Shown piece by piece: positions 17,623 through 25,878 of a DNA stretch of 64,000 bases. Below the pieces are notes generated by a model. The model made no database searches. It was given only the letters and a program-made list of their open reading frames with translations, and was not told where the DNA came from. How positions within the stretch are numbered: the first letter of the stretch is position 1; each line of letters starts with the position of its first letter. Source of the DNA: AP-15 sp035503615 (GTDB taxonomy: Bacteria > Pseudomonadota > Alphaproteobacteria > ATCC43930 > CGMCC-115725). Location of the stretch: the NCBI GenBank assembly GCA_035503615.1, contig DATJTI010000009.1:25048-89047 (forward strand), written 5' to 3'. Both the position numbers and the translations under genes were made by a program.

Positions 17623-18138
17623 ATGAGCGAGGCGGCAGCAGCCTTGAGCCCGGAAACGGTGCTCGCCGAAATGAAGAGGCACGGGGTGACCCATGTCGTA
17701 TACCTGCCCGACAGCGAGACCAACTGGCTCTACCTCTTGATGAAGGCCGATCCGGCGATCCACCTCGTCGGGGTCGGCCGCGAGGGGAATGCCTGCTCGA
17801 TCGCCGCCGGGCTGTGGCTCGGCGGTGCCAAGCCCGTGGTCCTGATCCAGAATACCGGGATGCTCGAAGCCGGGGATTCGATCCGCGGCTGGCTGATGAG
17901 CCTCAACGTGCCGGTCGTGCTGATGGTCGGCTATCGCGGCTGGACCCGGCACGGCGTCACCACCGACACCGTCGCGACCTATACCGAGCGCTTTTTGATG
18001 GCGTTCGGCCTCAATTACTACCTTGTTGAAAACGATGCCGATTCGTCACGGATCTCGGTCGCCTTCGAGGAGGCGGAGCGCACCCAGCGGCCGGTGGTGA
18101 TCCTGGTCGGCGATGAATATCACGGCTTCAACCGGTAG
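17623..18138 (+). CDS. Thiamine-diphosphate decarboxylase, PYR-domain subunit (sulfopyruvate decarboxylase alpha-like)
   Basis: A 171-residue protein equivalent to only the N-terminal (pyrimidine-binding) domain of a ThDP enzyme. Glu54 in GVGREGNACSIAAGL is in the place of the catalytic glutamate that activates thiamine, and VVLIQNTGMLEAGDSI matches the sulfopyruvate/phosphonopyruvate decarboxylase group. ATG at 17623 follows GGAGACGATCG. The partner subunit starts 15 bases after its stop, so the two form a split alpha/beta enzyme acting on a 2-oxoacid. The substrate is unknown; no taurine, cysteate or phosphonate genes lie nearby. Confidence 0.8.
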   Translation: MSEAAAALSPETVLAEMKRHGVTHVVYLPDSETNWLYLLMKADPAIHLVGVGREGNACSIAAGLWLGGAKPVVLIQNTGMLEAGDSIRGWLMSLNVPVVLMVGYRGWTRHGVTTDTVATYTERFLMAFGLNYYLVENDADSSRISVAFEEAERTQRPVVILVGDEYHGFNR

Positions 18139-18153
18139 CGGGAGCGAGTTGCG

Positions 18154-18741
18154 ATGATGCACACGGCAGACATGATGAAAGCGGTCGCCCAATTCCGTGG
18201 CGACGCGATCCTCGTTCCCGGCCGTAGCGGCCGCTACTGGATCAACCTGAGCGACAATCAGCGGCTCGATGTCGAAGTCGGCGACCCGGCAATGGGCGGG
18301 CATGCCGGGCTCGGTCTCGGTCTCGCACTGGCGCGCCCGGACAAGAAAGTCATGCTGTTCGATTCCGAGGGCGACATCCTGATGAGCCTCGGCATGCTGG
18401 CGACCGTCGCCGAGCAATCGCCGAAGAACCTCTATCATTTCCTGATCGACAACGGCGTCTATGCGACGACCGGCGGCCAGCCGGTGCCGAATGCCGACAA
18501 CATCGCCTATGATGTGATCGCCCGCGGCTGCGGCTACCCGCGCACCTTCGCCTTTACCGAGATCGGCGATTTCGAGCGCGAGCTGCCCGGCATCATGGCG
18601 GCACCGGGCCCGGTCTTTGTCGCCTGCAAGGTGGTCCCGGAGATCGAGAACGAGCCGATCAGCCGCCGCCGCCGCTGGCAGACCCGCACCCGCGAGGAGG
18701 TGGTGCGCGACTTCCGTGCCGAACTCGGCGTGGCAAAGTGA
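18154..18741 (+). CDS. Thiamine-diphosphate decarboxylase, PP-domain subunit (sulfopyruvate decarboxylase beta-like)
   Basis: A 195-residue protein equivalent to the C-terminal, diphosphate-binding domain of the same enzyme class. The thiamine/magnesium motif is present in a variant form: DSEGDILMSLG (residues 70-80), then the asparagine in LIDNGVYATTG (Asn100). VGDPAMGGHAGLGLGLALA is the usual preceding helix. The C-terminus is arginine-rich. It is co-transcribed with the upstream PYR-domain gene and converges on panC with a 13-base gap. Confidence 0.8.
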   Translation: MMHTADMMKAVAQFRGDAILVPGRSGRYWINLSDNQRLDVEVGDPAMGGHAGLGLGLALARPDKKVMLFDSEGDILMSLGMLATVAEQSPKNLYHFLIDNGVYATTGGQPVPNADNIAYDVIARGCGYPRTFAFTEIGDFERELPGIMAAPGPVFVACKVVPEIENEPISRRRRWQTRTREEVVRDFRAELGVAK

Positions 18742-18754
18742 CAGTCCAGGCGGG

Positions 18755-19597
18755 TTAGCCGATCGCGAGATTGTCGATCAGCCGGGTCCGCCCGAGCCGC
18801 GCCGCCGCGAATACGCGCGCCGGCGCGGTGATGGGTGCGGTGACCGGGGCGAGGCTCGCGGCATCGCGGATTTCGAGATATTCGACATCGAACCCGGCCT
18901 GCGCCAGCGCGGCGCGGCCCCGCGCGGTTTCGCGTGCCACCGCATCGGGCGCGGCGACAAGTGCGGCGGCGACCCCGCGCAACACCCGCGCCAGTTCAGG
19001 AGCGACGCGCCGCTCCTGCGCGGTCAGGTAGACATTGCGCGACGACAGCGCCAGCCCGTCGGCCTCGCGCACGGTCGGCACCCCTTCGATCACGACCGGC
19101 AGGTCGAGATCGCGGGCGAGCCGGCGGATCACCATCAGCTGCTGATAATCCTTCTCGCCGAAATAGGCGCGGTCGGGCAGCGACTGGATCAGGAGCTTGG
19201 CGACGACGGTGGCGACCCCGTCGAAATGCCCGGCGCGGTGCGCACCGCACAAGCCTTCGCTGAGCCCGGCCACCCGCACCAGGGTCGAAAAGCCGGCGGG
19301 ATAGATCTCGGTGACATCGGGGACAAAGGCGAGGTCGACATTTGCCGCGCGCAGCATCGCCAGATCGGCCGCCTCGGGCCGCGGATAGGCGCCGAGGTCC
19401 TCGGTCGGTGCAAACTGCCTGGGGTTGACAAAGATCGTCGCGACGACGCGCTCGCATGCCGCGCTCGCCGCATCGACCAGCGCCATGTGCCCGGCATGCA
19501 GCGCTCCCATCGTCGGCACCAGCCCGATGCGTTCGCCAGCCTTCCGCCAAGGCGCCAACCGGCCCCGCAACTCGGCGATCATGCGCGCGACCTGCAA
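18755..19597 (-). CDS. panC: Pantothenate synthetase
   Basis: Joins pantoate and beta-alanine with ATP to form pantothenate. The 280-residue product has the ATP-binding PTMGALHAGH (residues 28-37), IFVNPRQF, and FGEKDYQQL followed by SSRNVYL, all family hallmarks. The start codon is TTG, supported by GGAGG six bases before it. glgC lies upstream on the same strand with a 63-base gap. panB and panD are not in the window. Confidence 0.96.
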   Translation of the reverse strand: MQVARMIAELRGRLAPWRKAGERIGLVPTMGALHAGHMALVDAASAACERVVATIFVNPRQFAPTEDLGAYPRPEAADLAMLRAANVDLAFVPDVTEIYPAGFSTLVRVAGLSEGLCGAHRAGHFDGVATVVAKLLIQSLPDRAYFGEKDYQQLMVIRRLARDLDLPVVIEGVPTVREADGLALSSRNVYLTAQERRVAPELARVLRGVAAALVAAPDAVARETARGRAALAQAGFDVEYLEIRDAASLAPVTAPITAPARVFAAARLGRTRLIDNLAIG

Positions 19598-19660
19598 GCG
19601 AAACCTCCGTTCGAACCGACAACAGAATGACCCGCCCGGCGGCGCGACAAAGGCGGCGGC

Positions 19661-20947
19661 TCAGCGCCCGTCGCGACCGTCCGTGCCGAGCGCCGCCACC
19701 ATTTCGGCGGTGACCAGCGTCACGCCGCCATCGCTGCGATAGAAGCGGGTTGCGTCGTGCGCGGGGTCCTCGCCCACGACCAGCCCTTCCGGGATCCGGC
19801 AGCCGCGATCGACGACGACCTTGGTCAGCCGCGCGTGGCGCCCGACCTCGACCTCGGGCAGCAGTACCGCCTCGCACGTCCGGGCATACGAATTGACCCG
19901 GCAGTTCGAGAACATCAGCGAGCGCCGTACCGTGGCGCCGGAGACGATGCAGCCGCCGGAGACCATCGAATCGACCGCCATGCCGCGCCGGTCGTCATCG
20001 TCGAACACGAACTTTGCCGGCGGCAATTGCTGCTGGTAGGTCCAGATCGGCCAGTTGGGGTCGTAAATGTCGAGCGATGGGACCGGCATGACCAGATCGA
20101 GATTGGCCGCCCAGTAGCCGTCGATCGTGCCAACATCGCGCCAATAGGCTTCCGCCTCCGGGGTGGTCTTGACGCAGCTTGCCTCGAAGGAATGCGCGAT
20201 CGCCCGACCCTCGGTGACGAGCCGCGGGATGATGTCCCTGCCGAAATCATGGCTCGAACCCGGATCGTGATGGTCACGCTCGAGCTCGGCATAGAGAAAC
20301 TCGGCGGTGAACACATAGACCCCCATGCTGGCCAGCGCCCGGTCGGGCTTGCCGACCATCGCCGGCGGCACCGCCGGCTTCTCGTGGAAATCGACGATCC
20401 GCATCGAAGCGTCGACCGCCATCACCCCGAAGCCCGACGCCTCCGCCAGCGGCACCTCGACACAGGCGACGGTGCAGTCGGCACCTTGGGCGACGTGGTC
20501 GGCCAGCATGTTCGAATAATCCATCTTGTAGATGTGGTCGCCGGCGAGGACGACGAAGTAACGTGGCCCGGCAGCGCGGAATATGTCGAAGTTCTGATAG
20601 ACGGCATCGGCGGTGCCGCGATACCACGTCGCCTCGTCGAGCCGCTGCTGCGCCGGCAGGAGGTCGAGGAATTCGCCCATCTCCGGGCGCAGAAACGACC
20701 AGCCCATCTGCAGGTGGCGCAACAGGCTGTGCGCCTTGTACTGGGTCAAAACGGCGATCCGGCGCACCCCCGAATTGAGGCAGTTCGACAACGTGAAGTC
20801 GATGATGCGGAACTTGCCGCCGAAAAACACCGCGGGCTTGGCGCGCCGGTCGGTCAGCTGCTTCAGCCGGCTGCCGCGGCCGCCGGCAAGGACGAGGGCG
20901 AGCGCCTGGCGCGCCAGCCTTTCCTCGATGCGCGCTTGCGACAGCAT
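19661..20947 (-). CDS. glgC: Glucose-1-phosphate adenylyltransferase
   Basis: Makes ADP-glucose for glycogen synthesis. The 428-residue product starts with the nucleotidyltransferase loop AGGRGSRL (residues 21-28) and LTDRRAKPAVFFGGKFRIIDF, contains the metal/sugar-binding VVLAGDHIYKMDY, and ends with the left-handed beta-helix domain used for allosteric control. GGGAGG lies five bases before the ATG. glgA, glgB and glgP are not adjacent. Confidence 0.96.
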   Translation of the reverse strand: MLSQARIEERLARQALALVLAGGRGSRLKQLTDRRAKPAVFFGGKFRIIDFTLSNCLNSGVRRIAVLTQYKAHSLLRHLQMGWSFLRPEMGEFLDLLPAQQRLDEATWYRGTADAVYQNFDIFRAAGPRYFVVLAGDHIYKMDYSNMLADHVAQGADCTVACVEVPLAEASGFGVMAVDASMRIVDFHEKPAVPPAMVGKPDRALASMGVYVFTAEFLYAELERDHHDPGSSHDFGRDIIPRLVTEGRAIAHSFEASCVKTTPEAEAYWRDVGTIDGYWAANLDLVMPVPSLDIYDPNWPIWTYQQQLPPAKFVFDDDDRRGMAVDSMVSGGCIVSGATVRRSLMFSNCRVNSYARTCEAVLLPEVEVGRHARLTKVVVDRGCRIPEGLVVGEDPAHDATRFYRSDGGVTLVTAEMVAALGTDGRDGR

Positions 20948-21038
20948 GCTCGCCTCCCTCGCTCGCTAGAGGATGCCGACGCTGGTGCGGGCATTTGCGC
21001 CGCATCGTGCGCGCCGCGCTGCAAACGCGGCCCTTAGC

Positions 21039-21070
21039 TATCCGGCACGGCAGATATCCGGCACGGCGCG
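21039..21070. repeat. Two-copy tandem repeat, 16-base unit, imperfect
   Basis: TATCCGGCACGG is repeated at 21039 and 21055; the 16-base units agree at 13 positions. It lies between the SDR stop and the glgC start. Confidence 0.7.
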
Positions 21071-21089
21071 ATCCGGGCCCGGCCCAAAC

Positions 21090-21845
21090 TCAGCCGCGGC
21101 CGACAAACGGCATCTTGGTCGCCATCACGGTCAGGAACTGGACATTGGCCTCGGGGGTCACCGTCGACATGAACACGACGGCACGGGCGACGTTCTCGAC
21201 ATTCATCGTCGGCTCGACCATGACCTCGCCATTGGCTTGCGGCACACCGCGCGTCATGCGCTGGGTCATCTCGGTGAGCGCGTTGCCGATATCGATCTGG
21301 CCGCACGAGATGTCGTATTTGCGGCCGTCGAGCGAAGTAGATTTGGTCAGCCCGGTGATTGCGTGCTTGCACGAGGTGTAGGCGACCGAATTGGGCCGCG
21401 GCACATGCGCCGAGATCGAGCCGTTGTTGATGATGCGGCCGCCCATCGGCGTCTGGTCCTTCATGATCTTGAAGGCTTCCTGGGTGCACAGGAACGAGCC
21501 GGTCAGGATCGAGCTGACCACCGCCTGCCAGCGCTCGAAAGCGAGCTCCTCGATCGGCGCGGCGGCGCCGAAACCGGCATTGTTGAACAGGACGTCGAGG
21601 CGGCCATACGCCGCTTTGGTCCGGGCAAACAACGCTCGCACCGAATCGGGATTGCCGACATCGGTCGGCACGCCGAGCCCCTTGCCCTGCATGCCCTCGA
21701 TCTCGCCGACGACTGCTTGAAGCGGCTCGGGCCGGCGCCCGGCGACGACGACCGCGAACCCCTCCCTGGCCAGCGCCAGGGCCGAGGCTTTGCCGATGCC
21801 GCTGCCCCCGCCGGTCACCAGCGCCACCTTGCCGTTGGATGCCAT
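21090..21845 (-). CDS. Short-chain dehydrogenase/reductase
   Basis: A 251-residue classical SDR. Cofactor loop TGGGSGIG (residues 11-18), NNAG (88-91), Ser143, and the catalytic pair Tyr156-x3-Lys160 in YTSCK are all present. An arginine pair after beta-2 (AGRRPE) suggests NADP(H). AGGAGAGACGAG precedes the ATG. The substrate cannot be told from sequence; the neighbours (glgC and msrQ) do not help. Confidence 0.9.
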   Translation of the reverse strand: MASNGKVALVTGGGSGIGKASALALAREGFAVVVAGRRPEPLQAVVGEIEGMQGKGLGVPTDVGNPDSVRALFARTKAAYGRLDVLFNNAGFGAAAPIEELAFERWQAVVSSILTGSFLCTQEAFKIMKDQTPMGGRIINNGSISAHVPRPNSVAYTSCKHAITGLTKSTSLDGRKYDISCGQIDIGNALTEMTQRMTRGVPQANGEVMVEPTMNVENVARAVVFMSTVTPEANVQFLTVMATKMPFVGRG

Positions 21846-21996
21846 CTCGTCTCTCCTGCTGCAGATGCCCGGCCTCTGCGGCCTGCTGCGGATGCCGGGT
21901 TACGTGGCCGGCACGATATCAGCAGCCGGGGCGGGCACTCCAGCGGCTTGCCAAGGCTCTCGCGGTGCCGCCACCGATCACGCCACGACCGACCGC

Positions 21997-23028
21997 TCAG
22001 CGACCGGCGGCCCGGTCGGCGCCATCCGCCGCGCCTGCTGTCAGGCGGTCCGGCGACAAGGTCCGGCCGCGAGCGGCCGGTTGCGGCGCGGCGGCATTGT
22101 GGGGTTGGGTACTGCGGGGTTGGGCACTGTGGGGCTGGGGCTGCGTCCGGTTCGCTGCACCGGGCAGGCGAGGGCCGGCGCGACCCGCAGCGAGTATCCT
22201 GAGCGCGCCGGCAATGGTGACGCCGAGGCCGATCGCCAGCACGATCGGGGCCGGTCGCAATCCGGTCTCCAGCGAGAAATTGGTCATCAGAACCCGCAAT
22301 AGCGGAGCGTGAAAGGCGAGATCGAAATAGATGGCCTCGCCCAATCCGGTCAGGATCGCCGCCAGGAGGCTCAGGCTCGCCACCCAGGGCAGTGCCAGCT
22401 GCCCATGCCGGCCGAAGCGCCACAGCAGCAGCCGATAGCCGAGCAGCCAGAACAACAACCCAGCCATGATGGTCGGCCCCCACAGCACGAGCTTCGACTG
22501 AAAGCAGTAGTGAATGACCGCCAGCACCGCGATCGCATAGACGAGCCGGTGCAGCTGCTGCCAGCGACGGCCGCCGAGGCGGCGCACCATGCCGTCGGTC
22601 GAGGTTGCCGCCAATGCTGCCAGACCGAGAAGCGCCGCAAAGCCGATCGTCAGGTAGACCCGCAGCGCGATCTCGCTCGCCACCCGTTCGAGATCGAACG
22701 CTTCGCTGGCGACATAGAGCGAGAAATGGACGAGCACATAGGCAAAGGCCGCGACCCCGATCATCCGCCGCAGGATGATCAGCCGCGACCAGCGCAGGAT
22801 CTGGCGCAGCGGCGTGATCGCGAGCGCAAGAAAGATCAGCCGGATCGTCCACAGCCCCATCTGGTGGATCGCCTCGTTCAGCGGCCGGGCGCCGAGCAAT
22901 CCGAAGCCATAGGCAAACGCGACCCACATCGCCGGCATGAACAGCGCGACCAGGACGGCGAGTTTCAGCGGCGAAAACCGGCCCCCGTAATCGTACCACG
23001 GGCCGTAATCATTCCACGGATAAACCAT
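21997..23028 (-). CDS. msrQ: MsrQ-type heme-binding membrane subunit (YedZ family)
   Basis: MsrQ passes electrons from the respiratory chain to the periplasmic methionine-sulfoxide reductase MsrP. The 343-residue product has six or more membrane segments of the ferric-reductase-like family, with histidines in IHQMGLW, VHFSLYVASE and LHRLVYAIAVLAVIHY in the heme-ligand positions. It is longer than usual because of a soluble C-terminal tail of about 50 residues rich in Gln, Pro and Ala, including a three-copy five-residue repeat. The msrP gene normally beside it is missing from the window, so either MsrP is elsewhere or this protein serves another partner. GGAG lies eight bases before the ATG. 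Confidence 0.85.
   Translation of the reverse strand: MVYPWNDYGPWYDYGGRFSPLKLAVLVALFMPAMWVAFAYGFGLLGARPLNEAIHQMGLWTIRLIFLALAITPLRQILRWSRLIILRRMIGVAAFAYVLVHFSLYVASEAFDLERVASEIALRVYLTIGFAALLGLAALAATSTDGMVRRLGGRRWQQLHRLVYAIAVLAVIHYCFQSKLVLWGPTIMAGLLFWLLGYRLLLWRFGRHGQLALPWVASLSLLAAILTGLGEAIYFDLAFHAPLLRVLMTNFSLETGLRPAPIVLAIGLGVTIAGALRILAAGRAGPRLPGAANRTQPQPHSAQPRSTQPHNAAAPQPAARGRTLSPDRLTAGAADGADRAAGR
22101..22145 (-). repeat. Three-copy 15-base repeat in the msrQ tail
   Basis: Units at 22101, 22116 and 22131 are 15 bases each and similar; on the minus strand they encode PQPHS-AQPRS-TQPHN in the C-terminal tail of MsrQ. In-frame, so a slippage origin is likely. Confidence 0.8.
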
Positions 23029-23060
23029 CAGGCGATGCTCCGGCTGCGGCGCAGCCCTCC

Positions 23061-23693
23061 CTACATCGGTGGTTTGACGCCGTTTTTCTCAGCCGTGACC
23101 CGAGCGGTCGTGAGGCTGCCGTCGGGCGCTTTGCGGGCGATCAGGAATACCGCGGCACCCGGCTTTAAGAGGCTCGGGCTGCCCGGCACATAGCCGACGA
23201 TCGGGATCCCCGGTAGCACCGTGATCGCGGCGTTATGGCCCTTGGCAGCGTTGTGGCCCTTGTAGGTGACGTGCAGGATCCGGCTGCTCGGCGCGGCGGT
23301 GATCTCAACCACGGTTGCGTTGGTCATCAGGCTGCCGGGAACCAAGTCCCACGGGAACTGGCCGGAGATCTTGTCGCGCAGGTTCTGCGGCAGAATGTGC
23401 AGTTCGATCGCGTCGAGCGCGCCATTGGGACCGTGCACCGAGGTCGAGGCGACAAAATCTCCGGGCTTGATGTCGTCGAGAGTCTTCGGGACGACCGCGA
23501 CCACGGTGAAACCCGGTGCCAGCGTGACCTTCGCGGTCGCCCCGTCGCGCGACTTGATCACCAGGGTATGGCCCTGCAGCTTTTCGATGGTGCCGCGAAT
23601 ATGCGCCGGCGCGGCGGCGGGTGGGGACTGCGCCAGCGCGGCGACGCAACAAAGGCTGGTGAAGAGCCCTGCGACAAGCGACCTCCAGAGCAT
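23061..23693 (-). CDS. Secreted/periplasmic protein of DUF5666-like type
   Basis: A 210-residue product with a signal peptide (MLWRSLVAGLFTSLCCVAAL then AQ). The mature part is beta-rich with OB-like repeats (IRGTIEKLQGHTLVIKSRDG, DIKPGDFVASTSV, LLKPGAAVFLIARK), as in DUF5666-type proteins of unknown function. ATG at 23693 was chosen for the signal peptide and the GGGAGG about nine bases upstream; the frame stays open far upstream without coding character. Residues KGHNAAKGHNAA come from an 18-base tandem duplication. It precedes msrQ on the same strand with a 32-base gap and may be co-transcribed. Confidence 0.7.
   Translation of the reverse strand: MLWRSLVAGLFTSLCCVAALAQSPPAAAPAHIRGTIEKLQGHTLVIKSRDGATAKVTLAPGFTVVAVVPKTLDDIKPGDFVASTSVHGPNGALDAIELHILPQNLRDKISGQFPWDLVPGSLMTNATVVEITAAPSSRILHVTYKGHNAAKGHNAAITVLPGIPIVGYVPGSPSLLKPGAAVFLIARKAPDGSLTTARVTAEKNGVKPPM
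23227..23262 (-). repeat. Two-copy in-frame 18-base repeat in the DUF5666-like gene
   Basis: Copies at 23227-23244 and 23245-23262 differ at two bases and encode the repeated hexapeptide KGHNAA. Confidence 0.85.
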
Positions 23694-24161
23694 CTCCGGT
23701 TGCCTCCCTTCTGTGGCGCCGTCGCGGCGACGGCTGAAAATTGGGGACCTTTGGATCATGGCGCATTTCACATTTCGGTGACCGGCGGTTTTTGGTGGTC
23801 GGTGACTGGCGGTGTTTGGTGGCCGGCGGTGATCCCGCGCTCCTGGCGGCGCCAAGCCTGCGTCCCCGCCGCCGGGAAATTCGATTGTATACTGCGGCTC
23901 GCAACCTCGCGTTACAGATAGAGCGGCATCGGTCGGGCGCTGCTCGAATTTGCCGAGAGCGAGGCCAGGCGGCGTGGCTGTGACAAAGTGTGCCTCGATA
24001 CTTACCGGGCGATGAAAATGCTGGCGATGACAATGCCGCACCGGCGGGCTTGCCGCATCGCTTTCCGGATAATCAGCGATTGAACAGCAGCACCCGTATC
24101 GATCGCGGCTTGCGCCGTCGCCGCGGTCGCGAAACAATGGCGAAAACCAGGAGGAATTGCC
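23694..24161. other. Gene-free divergent region before the MFS gene
   Basis: About 470 bases with stop codons in all plausible frames or no coding character. It contains a two-copy 24-base tandem repeat (23775-23822), and TATACT at about 23890 without a matching -35. AGGAGG just before 24162 is the ribosome-binding site of the MFS gene. Confidence 0.5.
23775..23822. repeat. Two-copy tandem repeat, 24-base unit
   Basis: Copies at 23775-23798 and 23799-23822 differ at two bases; a partial third copy (CCGGCGGTG) follows. Non-coding. Confidence 0.85.
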
Positions 24162-25572
24162 GTGGTAGACAATGCCGTGATGCCCGGTGCCGGTCGCCCG
24201 GCGATGACGATCGCGGCGCGCATGGACCGGCTGCCTTCCAGCCGCTACATGCTGGGCTTCATCGTGCTGTTGGCGCTTGGTGCGTTTTTCGAGGTCTTCG
24301 ATAATGGCCTGATCGCGTACATCGCCCCCGGCCTCTACCGGACCGGGATCATGGTGCCGACCACTCGCGGGTTCTTCGACGTGCACGGCTTTGCCAGCCT
24401 GGTCGCCGCGACCTTTGTCGGTATGTTCATCGGCACGATGCTGCTCAGCCCGCTATCCGACTATTTCGGCCGGCGGACGATCTTCACCTTCGCGCTGGTC
24501 TGGTACTCGATCGCCACCTTCATCATGGCGTTTCAATCAACCGATGTCGGTCTCGTCATCTGGCGCTTTATCGCCGGGGTCGGTATCGGTGTCGAGTTCG
24601 TGACGATCGACACCTAATCTGTCCGAACTGGTGCCGCGCGACCGCCGCGGTGCGGCGTTTGCCTTTGTCGCAACAATCGGTCTGTGCGCCTACCCGATCG
24701 CGGCGTTTCTGGCCTGGCTGCTGGTCCCGCGCATCCCGTTCGGCGTTGATGGCTGGCGCTGGGTGACGATTATCGGCGCGCTGGGCGCGATCGTTGTCTG
24801 GTGGTTGCGGCTGGGCCTGCCGGAATCACCGCGCTGGCTGGCACAGCACGGGCGGCACGCCGACGCCGACCGCATCGCGCGAACGATCGAGACCCGGATC
24901 GAGGCCGAGATCGGCCGCCCGCTGCCGCCGCCCCAGCTCCTGGCCGGCGAGATCGAGGAGGCAACAGGTTCGCTGCGCGAGGCCTTCCGGCCCCCCTATC
25001 GCAAGCGCACGACGATGCTGGTCATCTTCCAGCTGGTCCAGACGATCGGCTATTACGGGTTCACCAGCTGGGTCCCGACCCTGCTGGTGGCGCAGGGAAT
25101 CACCTTTACGAAATCGCTCGCCTTTATCGTGGTGATCGCGATCGCCTCGCCGACCGCGGCATTGGTCGCCACCCGGTTCGCCGACCGGATCGAGCGGAAA
25201 TGGCAGCTCGCCTGCGCCGCCCTGGCGATTGCCGGCTTTGGCATCCTGTTTTCGCAGCAGCGGGCGGCAGCCGGGATCATCATCGTCGGCGTGCTGATCG
25301 CGTTCTCGAACACGATTCTCGCCTATTCGCTGCACGCCTACCAGTCCGAGCTCTACCCGACCCGGATCCGCGCCCGCGCGGTCGGCTTCACCTATTCCTG
25401 GAGCCGCTTCAGCACGATTTTCGTCGGCTTTTTCGTGGCCTTCTTCCTGCGCCATTACGGCACGCTCGGCGTGTTTCTGTTCATCGCCGGGGCGATGCTG
25501 ATCGTGTTCGTGGTGATCGCCTCGATGGGGCCGCGCACCACACGGCTGCGCCTCGAAGCGATTTCGCGCTGA
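24162..25572 (+). pseudogene. MFS transporter (sugar/metabolite:H+ type) disrupted by a one-base frameshift
   Basis: Starts with GTG after AGGAGG-7 bases. The first part (24162-24617) encodes four or five membrane segments with the MFS motif-A-like LSPLSDYFGRRTIF and RFIAGVGIGVEFVTIDT, then meets TAA. The remainder (from about 24616 to 25572, next frame) continues the protein exactly: SELVPRDRRGAAFAF, LGLPESPRWL and further membrane segments. Removing one A from ACCTAATCTG at 24611-24620 restores D-T-Y-L-S-E-L, so a single inserted A at 24616/24617 broke the gene. Expected intact length is about 470 residues. It could also be a sequencing error. The 3' end bears a 20-base tandem duplication starting just before the stop. 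Confidence 0.85.
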
Positions 25573-25600
25573 CGAAAGAGATTTCGCGCTGACGAAAGGG
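25561..25600. repeat. Two-copy tandem repeat, 20-base unit, at the MFS stop
   Basis: Copies at 25561-25580 and 25581-25600 differ at one base; each contains the C-terminal codons and TGA of the MFS gene, so the real stop is followed by a copy of itself. Confidence 0.9.
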
Positions 25601-25696
25601 CAACCGACCCGCGACGCGCGCGTCGCCGCGCAGAGGTGAGCCTGCGAGAAATTGACGCGCCCGGCCGCGCCGCAACCGGATCCTCACCCGAGCAAA

Positions 25697-25834
25697 GTGG
25701 CGCCCCGGAACCAGCGCTGGGCGTCAACTTTGGCGATCCTGCTGATCGCCTTCGGTTCGGCACCGACCCCATCCGAGTCCAGCCAAAATGCACGCGCCAG
25801 CAAGCCCGGTTACGATCTTGACAAGCAATCATAA
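25697..25834 (+). CDS. Possible 45-residue secreted peptide
   Basis: From GTG at 25697 the frame reads a basic start, a hydrophobic segment (STLAILLIAFGSA) and a polar tail (SSQNARASKPGYDLDKQS), which looks like a signal peptide plus a short mature piece. The ribosome-binding site is weak (GAGC), and an upstream TTG at 25652 would extend it. It overlaps the putative promoter of the next gene. No family recognised. Confidence 0.25.
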   Translation: MAPRNQRWASTLAILLIAFGSAPTPSESSQNARASKPGYDLDKQS

Positions 25835-25847
25835 AGCCGCGTCTGAT
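25818..25847 (+). promoter_or_regulatory. Sigma-70-like promoter for the TPR-glycosyltransferase gene
   Basis: A perfect -35 TTGACA (25818-25823), an 18-base spacer and TCTGAT (25842-25847). Predicted start of transcription at about 25854, leaving a 25-base leader before the ATG at 25879. Confidence 0.45.
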
Positions 25848-25878
25848 CGGCCCGGAATTTCGAATTCAGGTTAGCGTA

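Larger units (their letters stand above)
25573..25878. other. Intergenic region at the left edge of the polysaccharide island
   Basis: About 300 bases between the broken MFS gene and the TPR-glycosyltransferase. It holds the second copy of the 20-base repeat, a possible 45-codon secreted peptide and a promoter with a perfect TTGACA. I find no integrase remnant and no copy of the tRNA-Arg 3' end. Confidence 0.5.

Noticed and set aside
24611..24620. Stop codon in the MFS gene as a recoding or selenocysteine site.
   Set aside because: The stop is TAA, not TGA, and the reading continues in a different frame; a one-base insertion explains it fully.
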